This document shows, one piece after another, positions 24,451 to 37,500 of a stretch of DNA of 64,000 nucleotides (its first letter is position 1; the number at the start of each line of letters is the position of its first letter). Location: assembly GCA_914767715.1 (NCBI GenBank), contig OU612073.1, positions 1,612,001-1,676,000 on the forward strand, in the 5' to 3' direction. Position numbers and translations under genes: made by a program. Source of the stretch: Membranipora membranacea. Lineage: Eukaryota > Bryozoa > Gymnolaemata > Cheilostomatida > Membraniporidae. The notes beneath the pieces were generated by a model. The model did no database searches. It was given only the letters and a program-made list of their open reading frames with translations, and was not told the DNA's origin.

Positions 24451-25098
24451 AGTGGCTCGCCCGGTATATAAGGGCCAGTCAATGTAAAGCGATCACCCAG
24501 CCATATCAAATTCAAATGGGGTTAGCAGCATTTAAATTCCTCCCGCTTTTTCGGAATTAAGAGGAGAAGCAGTGAACTATTTTTAATGGCAATCAGACGT
24601 GCTGATGCGGAATTGTGTGTTACACATGCCCAATAAATTTTCATTCCAATAATGGCATTATTGGAAAGTGGTGAAAATATGACAGAAGTCATACGAAATC
24701 GCCCAGCTCCGATGATTTCAAATCATCCGCTTCAAAATATACGAGCTCTTATTGGTCAATTTTGACGTTATGATTTATGGTTTTAGAGGTTGCCTAGATA
24801 CCGTTGTCAAGATTGAAATTGACCGTTGTAATTAAACCCTATAATCCCAAGTGTGATGAGCCAACACAACAATAGCTATATCATACGCTTCTATTCAACT
24901 TTATTTATGGGTGTCTGCGAATCACAATTTCTTATATAATACACTTGACCACTTGAGAACGCAACGTGGACTGGCTGTTAGAGGCGGAGACCAAGGCCAT
25001 TCTCCGCCTCTAATTACATGGATCAGCCAATGGTCTTGCCTGTCACTTCACAATCACATGATTAATCCCCGTGCATCCCCTTCGATTCCAATTCCTCT
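24451..25098. mobile_element. 648-bp non-coding insert flanked by TTAA
   Basis: TTAA lies at 24447-24450 and again at 25099-25102. Unit 1 has one TTAA at the matching place (near 12734). Ends (AGTGG..., ...CCTCT) are only weakly inverted. Inside, a perfect 12-bp hairpin lies at 24979-25012 (TAGAGGCGGAGA, 10-nt loop, TCTCCGCCTCTA). No coding frame is seen. It is probably a non-autonomous DNA element. Confidence 0.55.
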
Positions 25099-25198
25099 TT
25101 AATTCTTAGATTATTTTTTTTAGCCTAATAAAAAAGAAATTAAAATTAAGCCACATTTGAATTGAAGTTCTCCTGGGGCTCAATTACCGGTTGTTTTG

Positions 25199-25234
25199 GT
25201 AGAAACAGGGAGTTCCCAAACTCCCTGGAAGAGA
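25199..25234. repeat. Family-1 micro-palindrome variant, 22 bp
   Basis: The arms CAGGGAGTT (25206-25214) and AACTCCCTG (25219-25227) are perfect. Compared with other copies both arms carry the matching A-to-G/T-to-C change, so pairing is kept. Flanks are GTAGAAA and GAAGAGA (5 of 7). Unit 1 lacks it at the matching place (GTAGAAT at 12824-12830). Confidence 0.6.
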
Positions 25235-25599
25235 TGCTTGTTTTTATACCTTGGATTTGCAAATTAAATAACCAACAGGAAATGATGTACAAATACAAAA
25301 ATATGTTCCTCTGTTTGGATGACTTCAAGTCAAACAGGTGCTGATTGGTCAGTACATATGTTATCTGTCATCTCATTGGACTTGGAAAGCACAAGGAAGG
25401 TGAGTCGGGGATAAAGTTTTTGTTGTCTTGTCTACATTAAAACCTGGTATTAATTGACATTGGAGGGATAATCTTGATTTCTGAATGAATGTACGGATGA
25501 ATCTGGTCTGTAATCCATTCTTGCTTGTGTTAATGATCTATTTAAGTGATCCATATTACATTCTATGAGAAGTAAGCTTCGAACTTTGTCAAAACAAAT

Positions 25600-27173
25600 C
25601 ATTTTCTAATCTATGTTCATTATTTTTGTCTCACTCTCACCTCTGTTACTGTATTTGGCATCACTAAGCCTATCTCAACTACTAACAAACTCTAATTTTT
25701 CATTCATCATTTCAACATTATCAATTTCCTTGCTTTTTCCTCCCCCCCCCCCCCCTGGGTTTAAATTAATGACTTTGAGGTGTGATAGCAGGTCTACTAA
25801 AATGGTCATCAATAAAATGAATGAATAGGCAGGAAGTTTCATATTTGATGAATTGCCTAATTCAGAGTGAGAATATCCTGTGACACTAACTGTCCTACCC
25901 AAATTCCAGAATCATTGTGCTAGGTTTGTATCATACCTGTGGTTAAGAATGTGTAAGATTTTGGGGTAGAGAAAAGCAAAGCCACAAGTCATGGCCAGTC
26001 ATGCAGTGTGTGACAAGATAATAGTCCTAACATGGGATGATGTCTATTGTATATGGTTGATTGGTACCATGTGAATAAGATGCAATGGTATGTCTGTCTG
26101 CACGCCTGTCTGTAATGATTATGTAACCTTGAGATCTTTCAATTAAAACAAGTAGAGCATGTAAGCGATATCCCCGATATCATTTTGCTCTAAACCCTCG
26201 TTTGGTCTACCAATTAGGGAAATTGTGTCTCAACTAGTCACTCAGAAGAAATTTAGTTCCATGAACCAGTGAAACATTTTGACATGGGACCTTGCTCTTT
26301 TGCTAAGAATGACCATGAAAGATTATAGCCGTTGTTAAATGAGAACCCCCATGGACGGCTCATTTGTCTTGCTAAAATAAAAGCTATGCAAAGCCTCTTT
26401 TTTGATAAAAGCCAAATCCACAGACTGAAACCAGATCTTGATCCAATTCCGGACTCAACGTACCAATTTTTAAAGGGTAGATATGCTGTGAGCTAGAATA
26501 ACGACAAAATTGAATTCATCCAAATATATTCTGTAAATAGAGGGATTGTCGAGAGAGATCGGTCACTGTCCTTCAGAAAATCACAGTTTTGTATACTTTA
26601 ATTATTGGCTGCAGATATAACCGTGAAACCACAAAATATTTGCATGGAGAGGTCCGCATACTGGGTTAGATTTTTCCCCACAAAACTAGAACAAAAATAT
26701 GTTTATATTTAGCTTCAGTTTCGGCAAAATCTAAAAAAACACAAAACATATCCCTGGAGAGGTTGGCCTCCCACATTGAAATATATTTCATCACAGAGCT
26801 GAGGCAAAGTGTTATTGCCAATCTCTTTTGGCTAGGTGGTTTTGTTGAAATTGGTGTGTAAACATTCCACCGACAATATGGAGCGCAAGTTCTCTTCGAA
26901 AAATGGTCAAAAAAGTTGTAGCCAATACTTTATTGCGTCAATTTATAAACTCACAATGGGAATTTAGTATCAGATCGCTGTATCAAACGCTTTAAAAGTG
27001 GTCAACCTACCATTATAGACATTTGACACATAAATAAAACCACGCAATCATCCGACATCGCTGCTTAGTTGTCAAAAATTACTACGAGATGTTCATCATC
27101 AATTTAATATCATGGTTTAGACGTTGCCAACTCCACGTCTGCTAATCGAATGTTGCAAGGTTTGCTTCGAGCA
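25600..27173. other. Intergenic stretch upstream of NCSTN copy B
   Basis: This is the counterpart of 14006-15613 without a conserved coding frame. The poly-C run at 25741-25755 probably reflects slippage. Confidence 0.6.
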
Positions 27174-27180
27174 ATAAAAG
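27174..27180 (+). promoter_or_regulatory. TATA-like box upstream of NCSTN copy B
   Basis: ATAAAAG lies 117 bp before the ATG, at the same spacing as in copy A. Confidence 0.3.
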
Positions 27181-27296
27181 TCCCACATGCTTCTGTCTTA
27201 TAAGTAAGTAAGTATCTGCTCAGAACTTATTGGTGATTCTGTGACCTACTCTCATTCCACTTACCAGTTGTTTCTCATCTTCACAGAGACAGTGAG

Positions 27297-30200
27297 ATGG
27301 AGAAGCTGGTAATGATAGCATTGTGTGCTCTCATCGCTGTATCCTCGGTGTCAGCAGCTGCCAGAAACCAATCAGCGTCAGCGACTTATCACCTGGTATG
27401 TAGTCAACAACTTTCTGGTACAGGGCTGCATGCACTGGGCTACATGTGTTTCTCATTTTTAAATATGCTGTGGTCTGGAAGAAGGTTTGGGTAGAAGTGT
27501 CCAATGGAATATGCAGAGAAAGATGACATTAGATGAGAAAAAACCTGATGCTTCATGTAAGGACCTAATTTACGAGTAGGACTTCTATATACCATGGCAA
27601 TAGCGGGAAGAAATAACTGCTATATTCTCTATGGGGTTACAAGGCAGCTTTTTTAATAACCTTTGATACCATGTAGTTTTTATTATACTTTACGGTTGAT
27701 ACTCATATATGTCTGATTTTCCTCAAACCTGTAGGCCTATAGCCAATTTACAGGTAATGTATAATATTGAATTTGACATTATATTTGACTCTTGCTTCCT
27801 GTTTGCCTATGATATGTTGGAATTCTGATTCTCATATATCATTCTTGGGGGAAAAAAACTGGTAATGAGTTTTGACATGGTTTATACCTCTTATAATGCT
27901 ATGTTGATCCTAGTTGCTACCAGCATAACAAAACCATCAACCAAAAATATGGTTGGTTGGCTTGCTTGAACCAAGTCTGTATAGATTAATCTGCTCCACA
28001 TTTTGCACTATATATATTTTAGGTCTATAAGGACATCAATGCCTTTGTTAGCTGTGCTAGACGATTCAATGGTACACATGAGATAGGCTGCTCTACCGGC
28101 ATGTATGGAAATGTCGGAGTTATACACCTTGTCAATAACGAGACTAGTCTTAACTGGCTGGTAGATACTGGTACGTTTAATGGTCTACTTTATATGTACT
28201 GCCTCTTACATCTAGTTGTGAGAAGACAGCTGTTGGGTTATCCTACTTTTTTGCGTCAAAATACAGCACTCCAGACTTAAACAAATGCCTGGATCTTAAT
28301 AGGCTGCTGAGATCAACACCTAGCTGACCAAAATTACTATTGTAAACACGTTACACCTCAGCAACTCTTCCAAACAACTTACTTGTTGCCTTTAATCAGC
28401 CAGTTGAACTGTGATTTCAAAACTCAAGGCCCCCAGCCACCCAACCGCGTCTTCCAGTCTCAATTAAGTTAATTAAAATTTACATGAAACAATTTGGAGT
28501 TGTCTGCTCAGCATTTAACCATGCGAGCTTGGGAAACTCCCACATCTAGCTTTTATATAATATTATTATTATAATATTAAACTAGTAAGTGCGAGTTGTC
28601 ATCTCATCACCTATGGTTTTGTCAAAAGACATGACAACTTGGATGAGACAGACATTTCTCGCTACTCACTGATATTACTCTTGTCCTTATCGGAGATGGG
28701 ACAGGTTGTGAAATCTGGCTTCCTTGATAAGCTTTCATAACTTGGCATGCGTGCGGACTTAATCATGGAATGAGTTGCTGCAGGGCAGACCGAATGATCA
28801 AGGACTACATGACAGTTTGCAAATTGTCACCCATGTTTACTGCAAGAACATCGGCCCTTGATTAACGCAAATACTCCAAGGTTCAATCATGGTTGAGCTC
28901 ATGTGATTGAAAACGATTTCGCAAACAATATGAATGCAAAGGTTGCCAAAATTGAGCATTTCGACATCCAAACAATCGATTAATTCTGACTATATAACTG
29001 ACTTATCTATTGGTTGTTATCAGCCACGATATCTTGACCCCCGTGGTGTCACCCTATCTTGAGCGATGTCATAAAAATCCATCCTGCATAACCAAAGCCA
29101 CACCTAATTTTTGTGACTGAATTTATTGCAGCTTAATTCTAAGCCCATGTTGATAAAATCTAAAGGAGCCAAATGATAGCTTTTCATGCTAAGTATCTCT
29201 TGAGGAGGAGACAATTTCTAATTTCATCTTTGATTAGTTGTTAATTCCTACGCTTATTCTAAGGTGTCTCTGCCCTCCCATGGCAGGTTTTTTGCTCTGC
29301 CTTCTCTACAAAATAATACTTATTCGTTAATGGAGCATCTGACATTTCTTTTGTTGGAAAATTTTCAGGACATCTTGTAGGACAAATACATATTATTTTG
29401 CATTGTAGGCCTTTCGAAAACCTGCTATGGGAGGAACAAGGTACATTTAAATAAAGTGTTAAAAATATCTAAATATTAAATAAGAACATGTATGAATAGT
29501 ATGATACAAGACTTGGATACTGCACCACCATTGTGTCATCGACATGTCATTTTACTGCTCTGTATACCAGATGAAATTTGTCTTCTTATATCTGGCAATG
29601 ATGGATCAGTTCTACTATTCATGATGATTAGCGATGTAGCCTCAAACCAGATGTACTCTTGATTTACTCGAGACATCCCTCGGGAATTTACCCTGCAACT
29701 CCCAGTAGTGATCAGGTCAACTTACTGAAACATGCAGACAGCTTGCACATGAACCTGTACATGAATGAATATAATGTAGCTAAATTCTGCAGCGAGAGGC
29801 TCTAGTGTACAACACAAAATCTAACTAACAAATCGAAATTTGTCGGCTCTAGCGCTCAAGAACTGCACCACCGTTATGGTTGTGTTGGAAAATTTGTGCT
29901 GCCTACACCCTGGTAATCTGTCACCTTTTAGGGGCAATAAATCATGCCCCCAATTTTGAAAAATTTGGCAGAGCCTAAAACCAAATATACTCCAGAGTGA
30001 ATGCGTACATCTCTTGGGAATTTACTCTGCAACACCTATACAAAAGAACACTATTCTTAGATACCGTATATCCTGTGTGTCTACTAAGACCTGATCTACC
30101 TATCACCACATAACAATAACAGGCAGGAAATGTTCGCACATTACGCACAGACTGGAAGTAGAAAATTTTATGTCTTAAGATCTACTCATCCTTCTTACAC

Positions 30201-32306
30201 CCCTCCCCCAGCTAGCGAGATTTTGGTACTGACTATCAAGGTGTCACCTCCAAGCTAGTTAAACTAAACTAAACTTATATTCACTCCTCTATGTTAGATA
30301 ATAGCTGTTTTCCATTATAGATTGAGATTAGTTATAATCATTATTTTGCAGGACCGGACAAACCCTACACCCCTGTGATGCCCTCAAAATTCTTCAACAA
30401 GGAAAACCTGGATAAGCTGAAGAAATCGGATAAGATTAACGGAGTGATGGTGATGATGACGGATGAGACTGACGCTGGGAATTACCCTGAGCAGGGCTTC
30501 TCATCTGATCAGGAATGTCCAAACCTCGCCTCAAGTATCTACGAGGGTGATGGAGATGAGACATACTCTTGTAAAAGCCATAAATTTAATCCTCAGGGCA
30601 GCGGACTAATGTTAGAAAACTTTGGTATCCCAATAGTATTACTTCGTTCAGAATCGGAGGTGAAATCAGTGTTGGATTGCTACCATGACCATAATATGCC
30701 TACGGGTAAAGACAACATGCCTGCGTTCCCGCTATGCTCTGTCGAAATCAAGGCCTTTATGCATGGAGCAGGCAACTCTGAAATCTGCTGGAGACGTAAT
30801 ACATTGGCCAAAAAGACTTTGTCTCCACAATCTTACTGTCAGAACTTGGGTGGTCACAGCTCACACGCTTTCCTCAATTACAATCATGAGAACAAGACAA
30901 GGAATAAGACAATCATTGTAACAACAAGGACGGATTCGTTCTCTCTGTTTGAGCAGAGCGAGCCGGGGGCTAGCAGCCCCGTACCTGGTATTACAGTCAT
31001 GATGGCCACTGCTGAGGCTTTAAGGGAGGTCAGGACCGAGATTCTCAATAGTGGTTATAATATTCTATTTCTGGCGGTGACTGGAGAAGCGTGGGACTAT
31101 ATCGGATCACAGAGGGTGGTGTATGACATGCAGGGAGACTCATTCCCACAGAACATGTCGTCTGAGCCAAAGTTTAAACTCTCACAGGTTCACCTCGTAC
31201 TTGAGCTGTCACATTTCATCTACGCATTGAACAATTCTAATCAACTGTTTGCTCACTCTGATCCAAAAACCGCATCACAATATCCCCAGGTTGATAAGTT
31301 TATTACAATTCTGAAGGCTGTCAAAGTTGGTAGCTTAGCTTTAGTTGCGGCTACTGCTGGACAACCGCTACCTCCCGCTTCTGCTCAGATGTTCATAAGA
31401 GAGGCAGAGACAGGTGTTGCTGCTGTTGTGTTAGCTGACTATGATAAAAAGTACGAGACCGAGTTTTACAACAGCTACCTCGATACCTCCACGGCTCACT
31501 ACTTCTACACGCAGAAAAACCGATCCGCCATCAACTATACGGCCACAACTGTGCAAGGTGACCTTCTTGCTGACATTGCCACATTGGTAACCCAATCGCT
31601 GTACCAGTATACCACTAACGGTAATACAACTACCACTGAGGCTAGTAGGGATACTACAAGTCGCCTCTTATACTGTTTCCTGGTTTCTCCAAAATGTGAC
31701 ATCTTCCAGACTGTTGTTTCGCCTGAAAACTACAACATTGTCAGTAATACTGAGCTGCCATTCCCATTCTTTGTGTCTGTATACTTCTCGTATTCCAGAG
31801 ATAACTTGCAGCAGCTTGTCTATAAGTTGTTAGCTTACTATGTTGGTGATCAGATAGATCTTAGTGGACACGAAGAAGACAAACAACAAGACGCCTGTAA
31901 ACAAATTAGCGGTACGGTATGGATGTCCGGACATGCCAACTCATCGGGCCCCTTGTCAGCATTTTATGAATTTTCTGATCGTAAGCCATTCTGTATGAAG
32001 AGCGCCGTACAATTCCACAAAGCTTCCTCTCCTGCATTCGAGATAGAAAACTACAACTTTTCTTCTACCAAATATTCAACTTGGGCGGAGAGTGTTTGGC
32101 CAAATGATGATGCATTCCATGTGAGATTGTTTCTGCAGCCCTCTGCTGAGGTTGAGCTGGCTAGCATGATTGCTGGTTTAGCTGCATTTATTCTGTCTGC
32201 AGTTACAGCCATTCTAATTCAGAGGAAAGCTGCCGTATTATTCCCTCCACGTGATGACAGTGTCACATTAATAGCTCAGCAAAATACAAATCACCCAACA
32301 ACATAA
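27297..32306 (+). CDS. NCSTN: Nicastrin, copy B (gamma-secretase subunit)
   Basis: This is the second intact nicastrin. Exons: 27297-27395, 28023-28170, 30352-32306; joined, 733 residues. Architecture matches copy A: signal peptide, exon 2 cysteine segment, GEAWDYIGSQRVVYDM, a C-terminal membrane helix (ELASMIAGLAAFILSAV) and short tail. All splice sites and phases are kept, and no stop or shift is seen. Against copy A it is near-identical from about residue 280 to 385 at the DNA level. It carries a cluster of 11 changes in 12 residues after ICWRRN, and has scattered changes in the last 350 residues, plus one additional residue (NDDAFH for PDAFH). Both copies look functional, so the organism may assemble two forms of gamma-secretase. 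Tissue or substrate differences cannot be inferred from sequence. Confidence 0.92.
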
Positions 32307-32487
32307 CAATTCTATAGTTTTACATTATACATAAATCGCTGTGTATCTCGCCTCATCACAAACAAAACCATATTTATTTTTTTCATCTGACGTTTATTAT
32401 TTTAATCATTAACTTTTGAATATATTCTGAAATTATTGCTTGCCATTATCAGGTGGGAGCTCAATGTTTTCCTGTACAACTCTTTGA

Positions 32488-32493
32488 AATAAA
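32488..32493 (+). promoter_or_regulatory. Polyadenylation signal of NCSTN copy B
   Basis: AATAAA lies about 182 bp past the stop, in the same context as in copy A. Confidence 0.5.
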
Positions 32494-34510
32494 TGACTAT
32501 CTCTGGCCGCTTTCTGCTTGCTGTTATAATACAAGTTGATATGTTTTCAGTTTCAGCGCAGTTATGATTTTGCACATTCAGCTTACTATTAAAAATCTGA
32601 GATGCTAGTAGTGATGCTAGCATATATTACATATTTATAAATGTATATTAATACTTTCCGAAACAGAAGATGGGAACATTTAATTATGCGAAGAGAACAT
32701 TTGGCCTGGTACTATAAAATAGTGAATCATGATATCTTCCTGCAGACCTATAATGCCCGTTCCAGGAATCCCGTTACAAACCTTGCACTAATGTTAACGG
32801 TGGGCTTCGGCAAAAAAATTCTAGGTGATCCTGCCATGTTGGTAGGTTGTTGGTCAGAATCAGTTATTTTGAGGAATTATTCACATGCATAAATATCAGT
32901 CGTAACATATTATGCTGGCAGCAAGTGGACATGCAGCGTTCAACTCTTTTTGTTTATATACTTCAGGTTGAACCATAGGCATACCAATCACACCCTGATC
33001 ACCATCAACATGTCCAGTCTACTTGTGACTAATCAGAGAATATGACAAAGTCTAATTCTCACATTTTGTCAACTTCTTAGTGTACCAATTATTGGGAAAT
33101 TACTTGCTGCTGAAACCTATTGCAATTTATATTACAATTTTAATGGCTAATATCATTAATTTTTCTCCAGTGCAATTAGTATACTTGTTTCATCTTAACT
33201 TTGTGTCACCAAGTACATTGTAGTCCCCATATCTACAGGTGCTTGCGCGACATTTATTCTGGACAGTGTAAGAGGTGAGCATCACCACCAGCCAGACAGG
33301 AAAAAGGGTTATACCTGACAAGAACTCCTAGGCTGTACTTTGACCATAAACATATAAATAGGTATTTATATGTTCTTGACTTTGACAACGCTTTTGCCCA
33401 GCACATTACCATAAATTGAGAACATGCTTTTATTTGTGGCATCCACAGTAATCAGAATGCAAAATCCCACATGTTTGCATTGGTATATGTGCAGCAGCTC
33501 GAATTTAGAGAAAGTCCTGAGCATGAGGATGTTAGCTGCAGCAAAGTAGATATTGGCTGACCAGTGCGACTGGCCTATAGTTTCGATGTTGCAGCTTGTC
33601 ACAAATCGTACCGCCCATCTCAGGACAAGAGTTCTCATGTTCCCGTTTACATCAAATATTTGGCTAATTATACTCCAGATTCTAGCCCAGGTATCAGAAA
33701 TGTCTACAACCACTTCGATACAAATTAATCTCTAATCTGATAGCATCGAACGCTCAAAAGGCAGGTTTCAGATAACTATAGCGAGATATCTAAAAGTATG
33801 CTTGTACAATGTAAGCACACTTGATGAACCATTTTGTGTACATACTTGTACGTTAAGAGCAAATGCCACTTTTTATGAAATCTGAGTGCAAGACTTTGAT
33901 TATCGCTGATGTTGAAATAATTATCTGATAATTTTGGATTGCTCAAGAAGTCACCGTAGCTGTTATCTGTATTTGAAGTCAGCCTACGCTTACCGATGTT
34001 TCAACGGTACTGAGATTCCGCATTGGATTGGTCACCAAATGTTACATTATTGCACAGTGTAATATCAATGTGTCTCAATAAGGTGACATGTGCATCAGTA
34101 AAGGTTTGCCTAGAGAGGAGGTGTGGGTAGTACTAAACTTTGCAAACCTACATCATACCATTTTGCAATATTATACCATCTCATGTCCAGGTCGGTTCTA
34201 TAGTCGCTGACTGTGTATATGTTCCATCATAAGTAATTGTTGTTGCTGTTTTGTTTTCCATTTTAATATTTAATACTTCTGATTTACGTGGCGTCGAGCA
34301 GCCAGTCATCAGCCTTTGCCGGAACAGATGCGCAGACCAACACCAACACCAACTTGTTGATAATCCTGACATAATGTCTGTGGTAAAAATACCAAATATC
34401 ATCAAGATGATTAGATTGGATCCAAGAACAAAATTTTGTGTTTGCAACTTGTGCGGTTAGCGAAATCGTACATTAGTTATAGCTTTGAATCTTCAATTTT
34501 GATGGAGTAT
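32494..34510. other. 3' flank of NCSTN copy B to the end of unit 2
   Basis: No gene is recognised. Segments at about 32690-32970 and 33405-34195 have no counterpart in unit 1. They are insertions here or deletions there, and I saw no target duplications or coding sequence in them. Confidence 0.55.
33337..33386. repeat. Family-2 micro-palindrome in unit 2, 8-bp target duplication
   Basis: The element at 33345-33378 is 34 bp: CATAAACATATAAATA, GG, TATTTATATG, then TTCTTG. It is flanked by ACTTTGAC on both sides. The length is identical to the independent copy at 6283-6316. Confidence 0.75.
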
Positions 34511-37500
34511 TTGCTGTGTGCGTGGGTCATTTATTCATCCAGGGAACCAGCCAAGTTTGGAGATGTTGCATAATTGTAACTGATCACCTGGACAACAGGC
34601 TAGAGGTATAAATCTAGATTCAATGCCATTCTTAGAGCACACCCAATACTAAATCCAACTTAACCCTCAAACATCCCTCTAAATCTCTCTGGTGATAATA
34701 AATTATTGTAATTGTCACTGTTGTCACCAAACCATTTGGTCTGTGGGTAATTGCCTTGCTTGTGTGGAAGAGAATACATTCTTATGGCGATTGCAAAATC
34801 TTCTCCGAATGCAAAATAGGAATATTGTCAAGTTGACAGCTGAAAACTTGATTGATTTTAGAGATATAGGGTAGATTGTGTTGTTCGGTAGACCTGGTGA
34901 AGCCACACATCTGATAAACCCATCGAAAATTTTTGCCAGATCCCCCAATGCTGTTCTCAGCCACGAAGACAGGACAGGCAGTCGCTTCGAAAATAGCAAC
35001 TTGGTTTTTGAGGCGTAAAAAAGTAAATGAAACGATGGATGGCTCAGTGCTAGCAAAATAATGAACATGGAATATCTTGCCATTAAAAGAGAGCTCTTCA
35101 TGTTAGAGTTACCCTTGTATCACTGTGTTAGAACTGTGCATTATGTTCTAGTTGTGTTATGGGGCGCACATTATTTGCAGATTGACATGCAGTCTAGATA
35201 AATCTTTTAGTCCTAGATAGAATGATTTATCTCAGGGAGTCTGCCCATAGAACACAGAGTATGTCATATATACATTTTTTCTGTTGGGATTGGTGGGGTC
35301 ATGCTGGACAGATATGTCTGAATAGTGACCCCAACTAATTCAGTGTTTTGACAATCCAGAATTTGCCCTTTCATAAATTAAATTTTGTGTACCCCCATCG
35401 GACACTTATATTGTCAATTTAAACTTTGATTTAATCCACACAAAATAAATCTCTGTGTGATTCACCGATCAAAACTCTTCAGTTGTGATTGAGTTTTTCG
35501 AATTTTGAGAACAAGATAGCATCTCCGCATTTTGCTACATGGCTACAATCAATCAGAAAATTTGAAAAGAGCCACTGCTCTCAGAGATATTGTCTACACG
35601 CTCTCTTAATTGTTTGTGGTTGTATAAAGATGGTAGGACAGATATGGTTGTTTGCCGTCGGAAGGCACAATAACCGGAGTTACATCAATGCCCTAACAGC
35701 TTGATGGACGGAGCAGTTAATCTTGTTTGTCATAAGTTTTTGGCTCCTGAACATGGATGATTGTTCATCTGACGTGACTGTTACCAAGAGCAAAGTTCCA
35801 TTAATACATCATACACTTATTTTTCCATTTTTACACATTGACCGCGCGCAGTTGCCATGAAAACCGTGTTCAGCTGACAACTAAACACGCCAACAAATCT
35901 GGTTATGGTTCTGTAAATAGGATGTTCGATGATTGGGAATTCTGACTAACTTATGATAAACTAAAATTGATAACTAAATAATTTTCGACATTTCTCTGGG
36001 GTTTTAATTCTGCTTCTATTACTTTTGAAGTTGAGAAAGGGATCCTCAGGTTTAGTTATATAATTCATGACCACCGCTTAAAATCCACCAATCCGGATAA
36101 TAAATTCCTATAGTTAAGAAATGCGGCATCATTGATGTCTAGGAGGGCACAGATGAAAATTCAAATGTTACTCTCCCCCTCTCTCCCGATTGAAATTTGT
36201 GAGAACAAGGGCACAATTTGGGACAAGATCCCTGGCTGACATGCCTTCCTTGTCCTGAGACAAATGTAGGGAAGATTGAGAGCTCACTTGATGTTTTGCT
36301 CATTTCCTATCCGAGATTGTTCTAAGCCTCAACATGCCTACACTGTGTAATCTGTCCCTGATGACCGAAAACACTGACCACAAGAGCTGTAGTGTGGACC
36401 ATTATGTGGTAGTGGTATTACTTTATATCATAATTGGGATCTAGATTTGAACCATTGCGCTAATCTTATGGCCTCATGTGACTTAATTTCTGACTCTTCA
36501 GAACAATCTTCAGGACTCTTATGCCTGGGAGATGATAAAACACTGAGATAATGGCCGGTTAATCCGAGCTCGTTCTGAATCATATACGAGATAACTCAAC
36601 ATAAGATGATGCGGTCAAAGAATATCAAGTTGTTTATTTCGATGAGCCCCTAATATTGCAGTCCATCGATCAAGAGGCGGCAAATCATCACTGAATAGAG
36701 GTGGTTTGATGCTTATTGCAGTGTGTACAACTAGTTATCTTCCAAATTGTTGATACATTATATCATCAATGTAATCACTATTTCTGATTTACTTAGAGTA
36801 AGTAAAGAGCTGGTTTCAATAGAAATTAGCAAGTTTTATTTTGCTCAATTTGGCTAGCCATTCATTACTTTAATGATAGCAATGATCACGCAGGTTGATC
36901 TTAGTTCAGCAAGTACAAAACCCAAAAAGGAACTCTCGAAAGAAATGAAATGTGGTAGAAAAAGAAGTAATCATGAGGTCAATTGGTATAAATAATTATA
37001 TACATTAGAATAAAAAAAGGTTGATGATATCAAAAAATCTACAAAATATGTTCATCCAGTAACTGCTCAATTCCTGCAAGATATCCATAAATCAATAAAA
37101 ATGATTATTATAGCAAATAGTGGGCATGACCCAAATAATTATCAAAAAGTAATCCTATGTACAAGTGGGCTCAAAATCCAAAAGAAAAGAGGTTGTGCTT
37201 AAAAAATCAAAGTGTATTCAAACCAGTGTTGTATCAAAAATCTATAAAAACGATACTGAACATTGCACCTTTTCATTGTCAATGCATAAAGCCTTCGGGT
37301 GGGGAAATCTATGGGGGACTGTACAGGGTGATATATATGATGTGCTTTGGAAAATCCAGTTTTGTTGTGCTGCGTGCGAAGAAAATCAGATAACGTTCTG
37401 TTGTAGTAGAATAATAAAACATTGAGGTGATTGGATATGTGTATGAATCACAATATATCCTGTCCTAAGATAACATAGATGCAAAAAGCTACGACTAAAC

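Larger units (their letters stand above)
21772..34510. repeat. Tandem segmental duplication, unit 2
   Basis: This is the second copy of the SDHAF3-NCSTN segment. Its left edge is the junction at 21772-21780 and its right edge is near 34510, after which the sequence is unique. Relative to unit 1 it lacks the foldback and the PHD-bearing LINE piece. It gained a minus-strand LINE, a 648-bp insert, two family-1 micro-palindromes and about 1 kb of additional 3' flank. Confidence 0.9.

Noticed and set aside
25675-25902. Minus-strand frame across the poly-C tract
   Set aside because: The glycine run comes from the C homopolymer and the frame is not conserved in the unit 1 counterpart.
37157-37425. 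Overlapping plus-strand frames of 78 and 86 codons
   Set aside because: Two frames cover the same bases with unremarkable composition. The region is probably 3' untranslated or intergenic sequence of the minus-strand gene.
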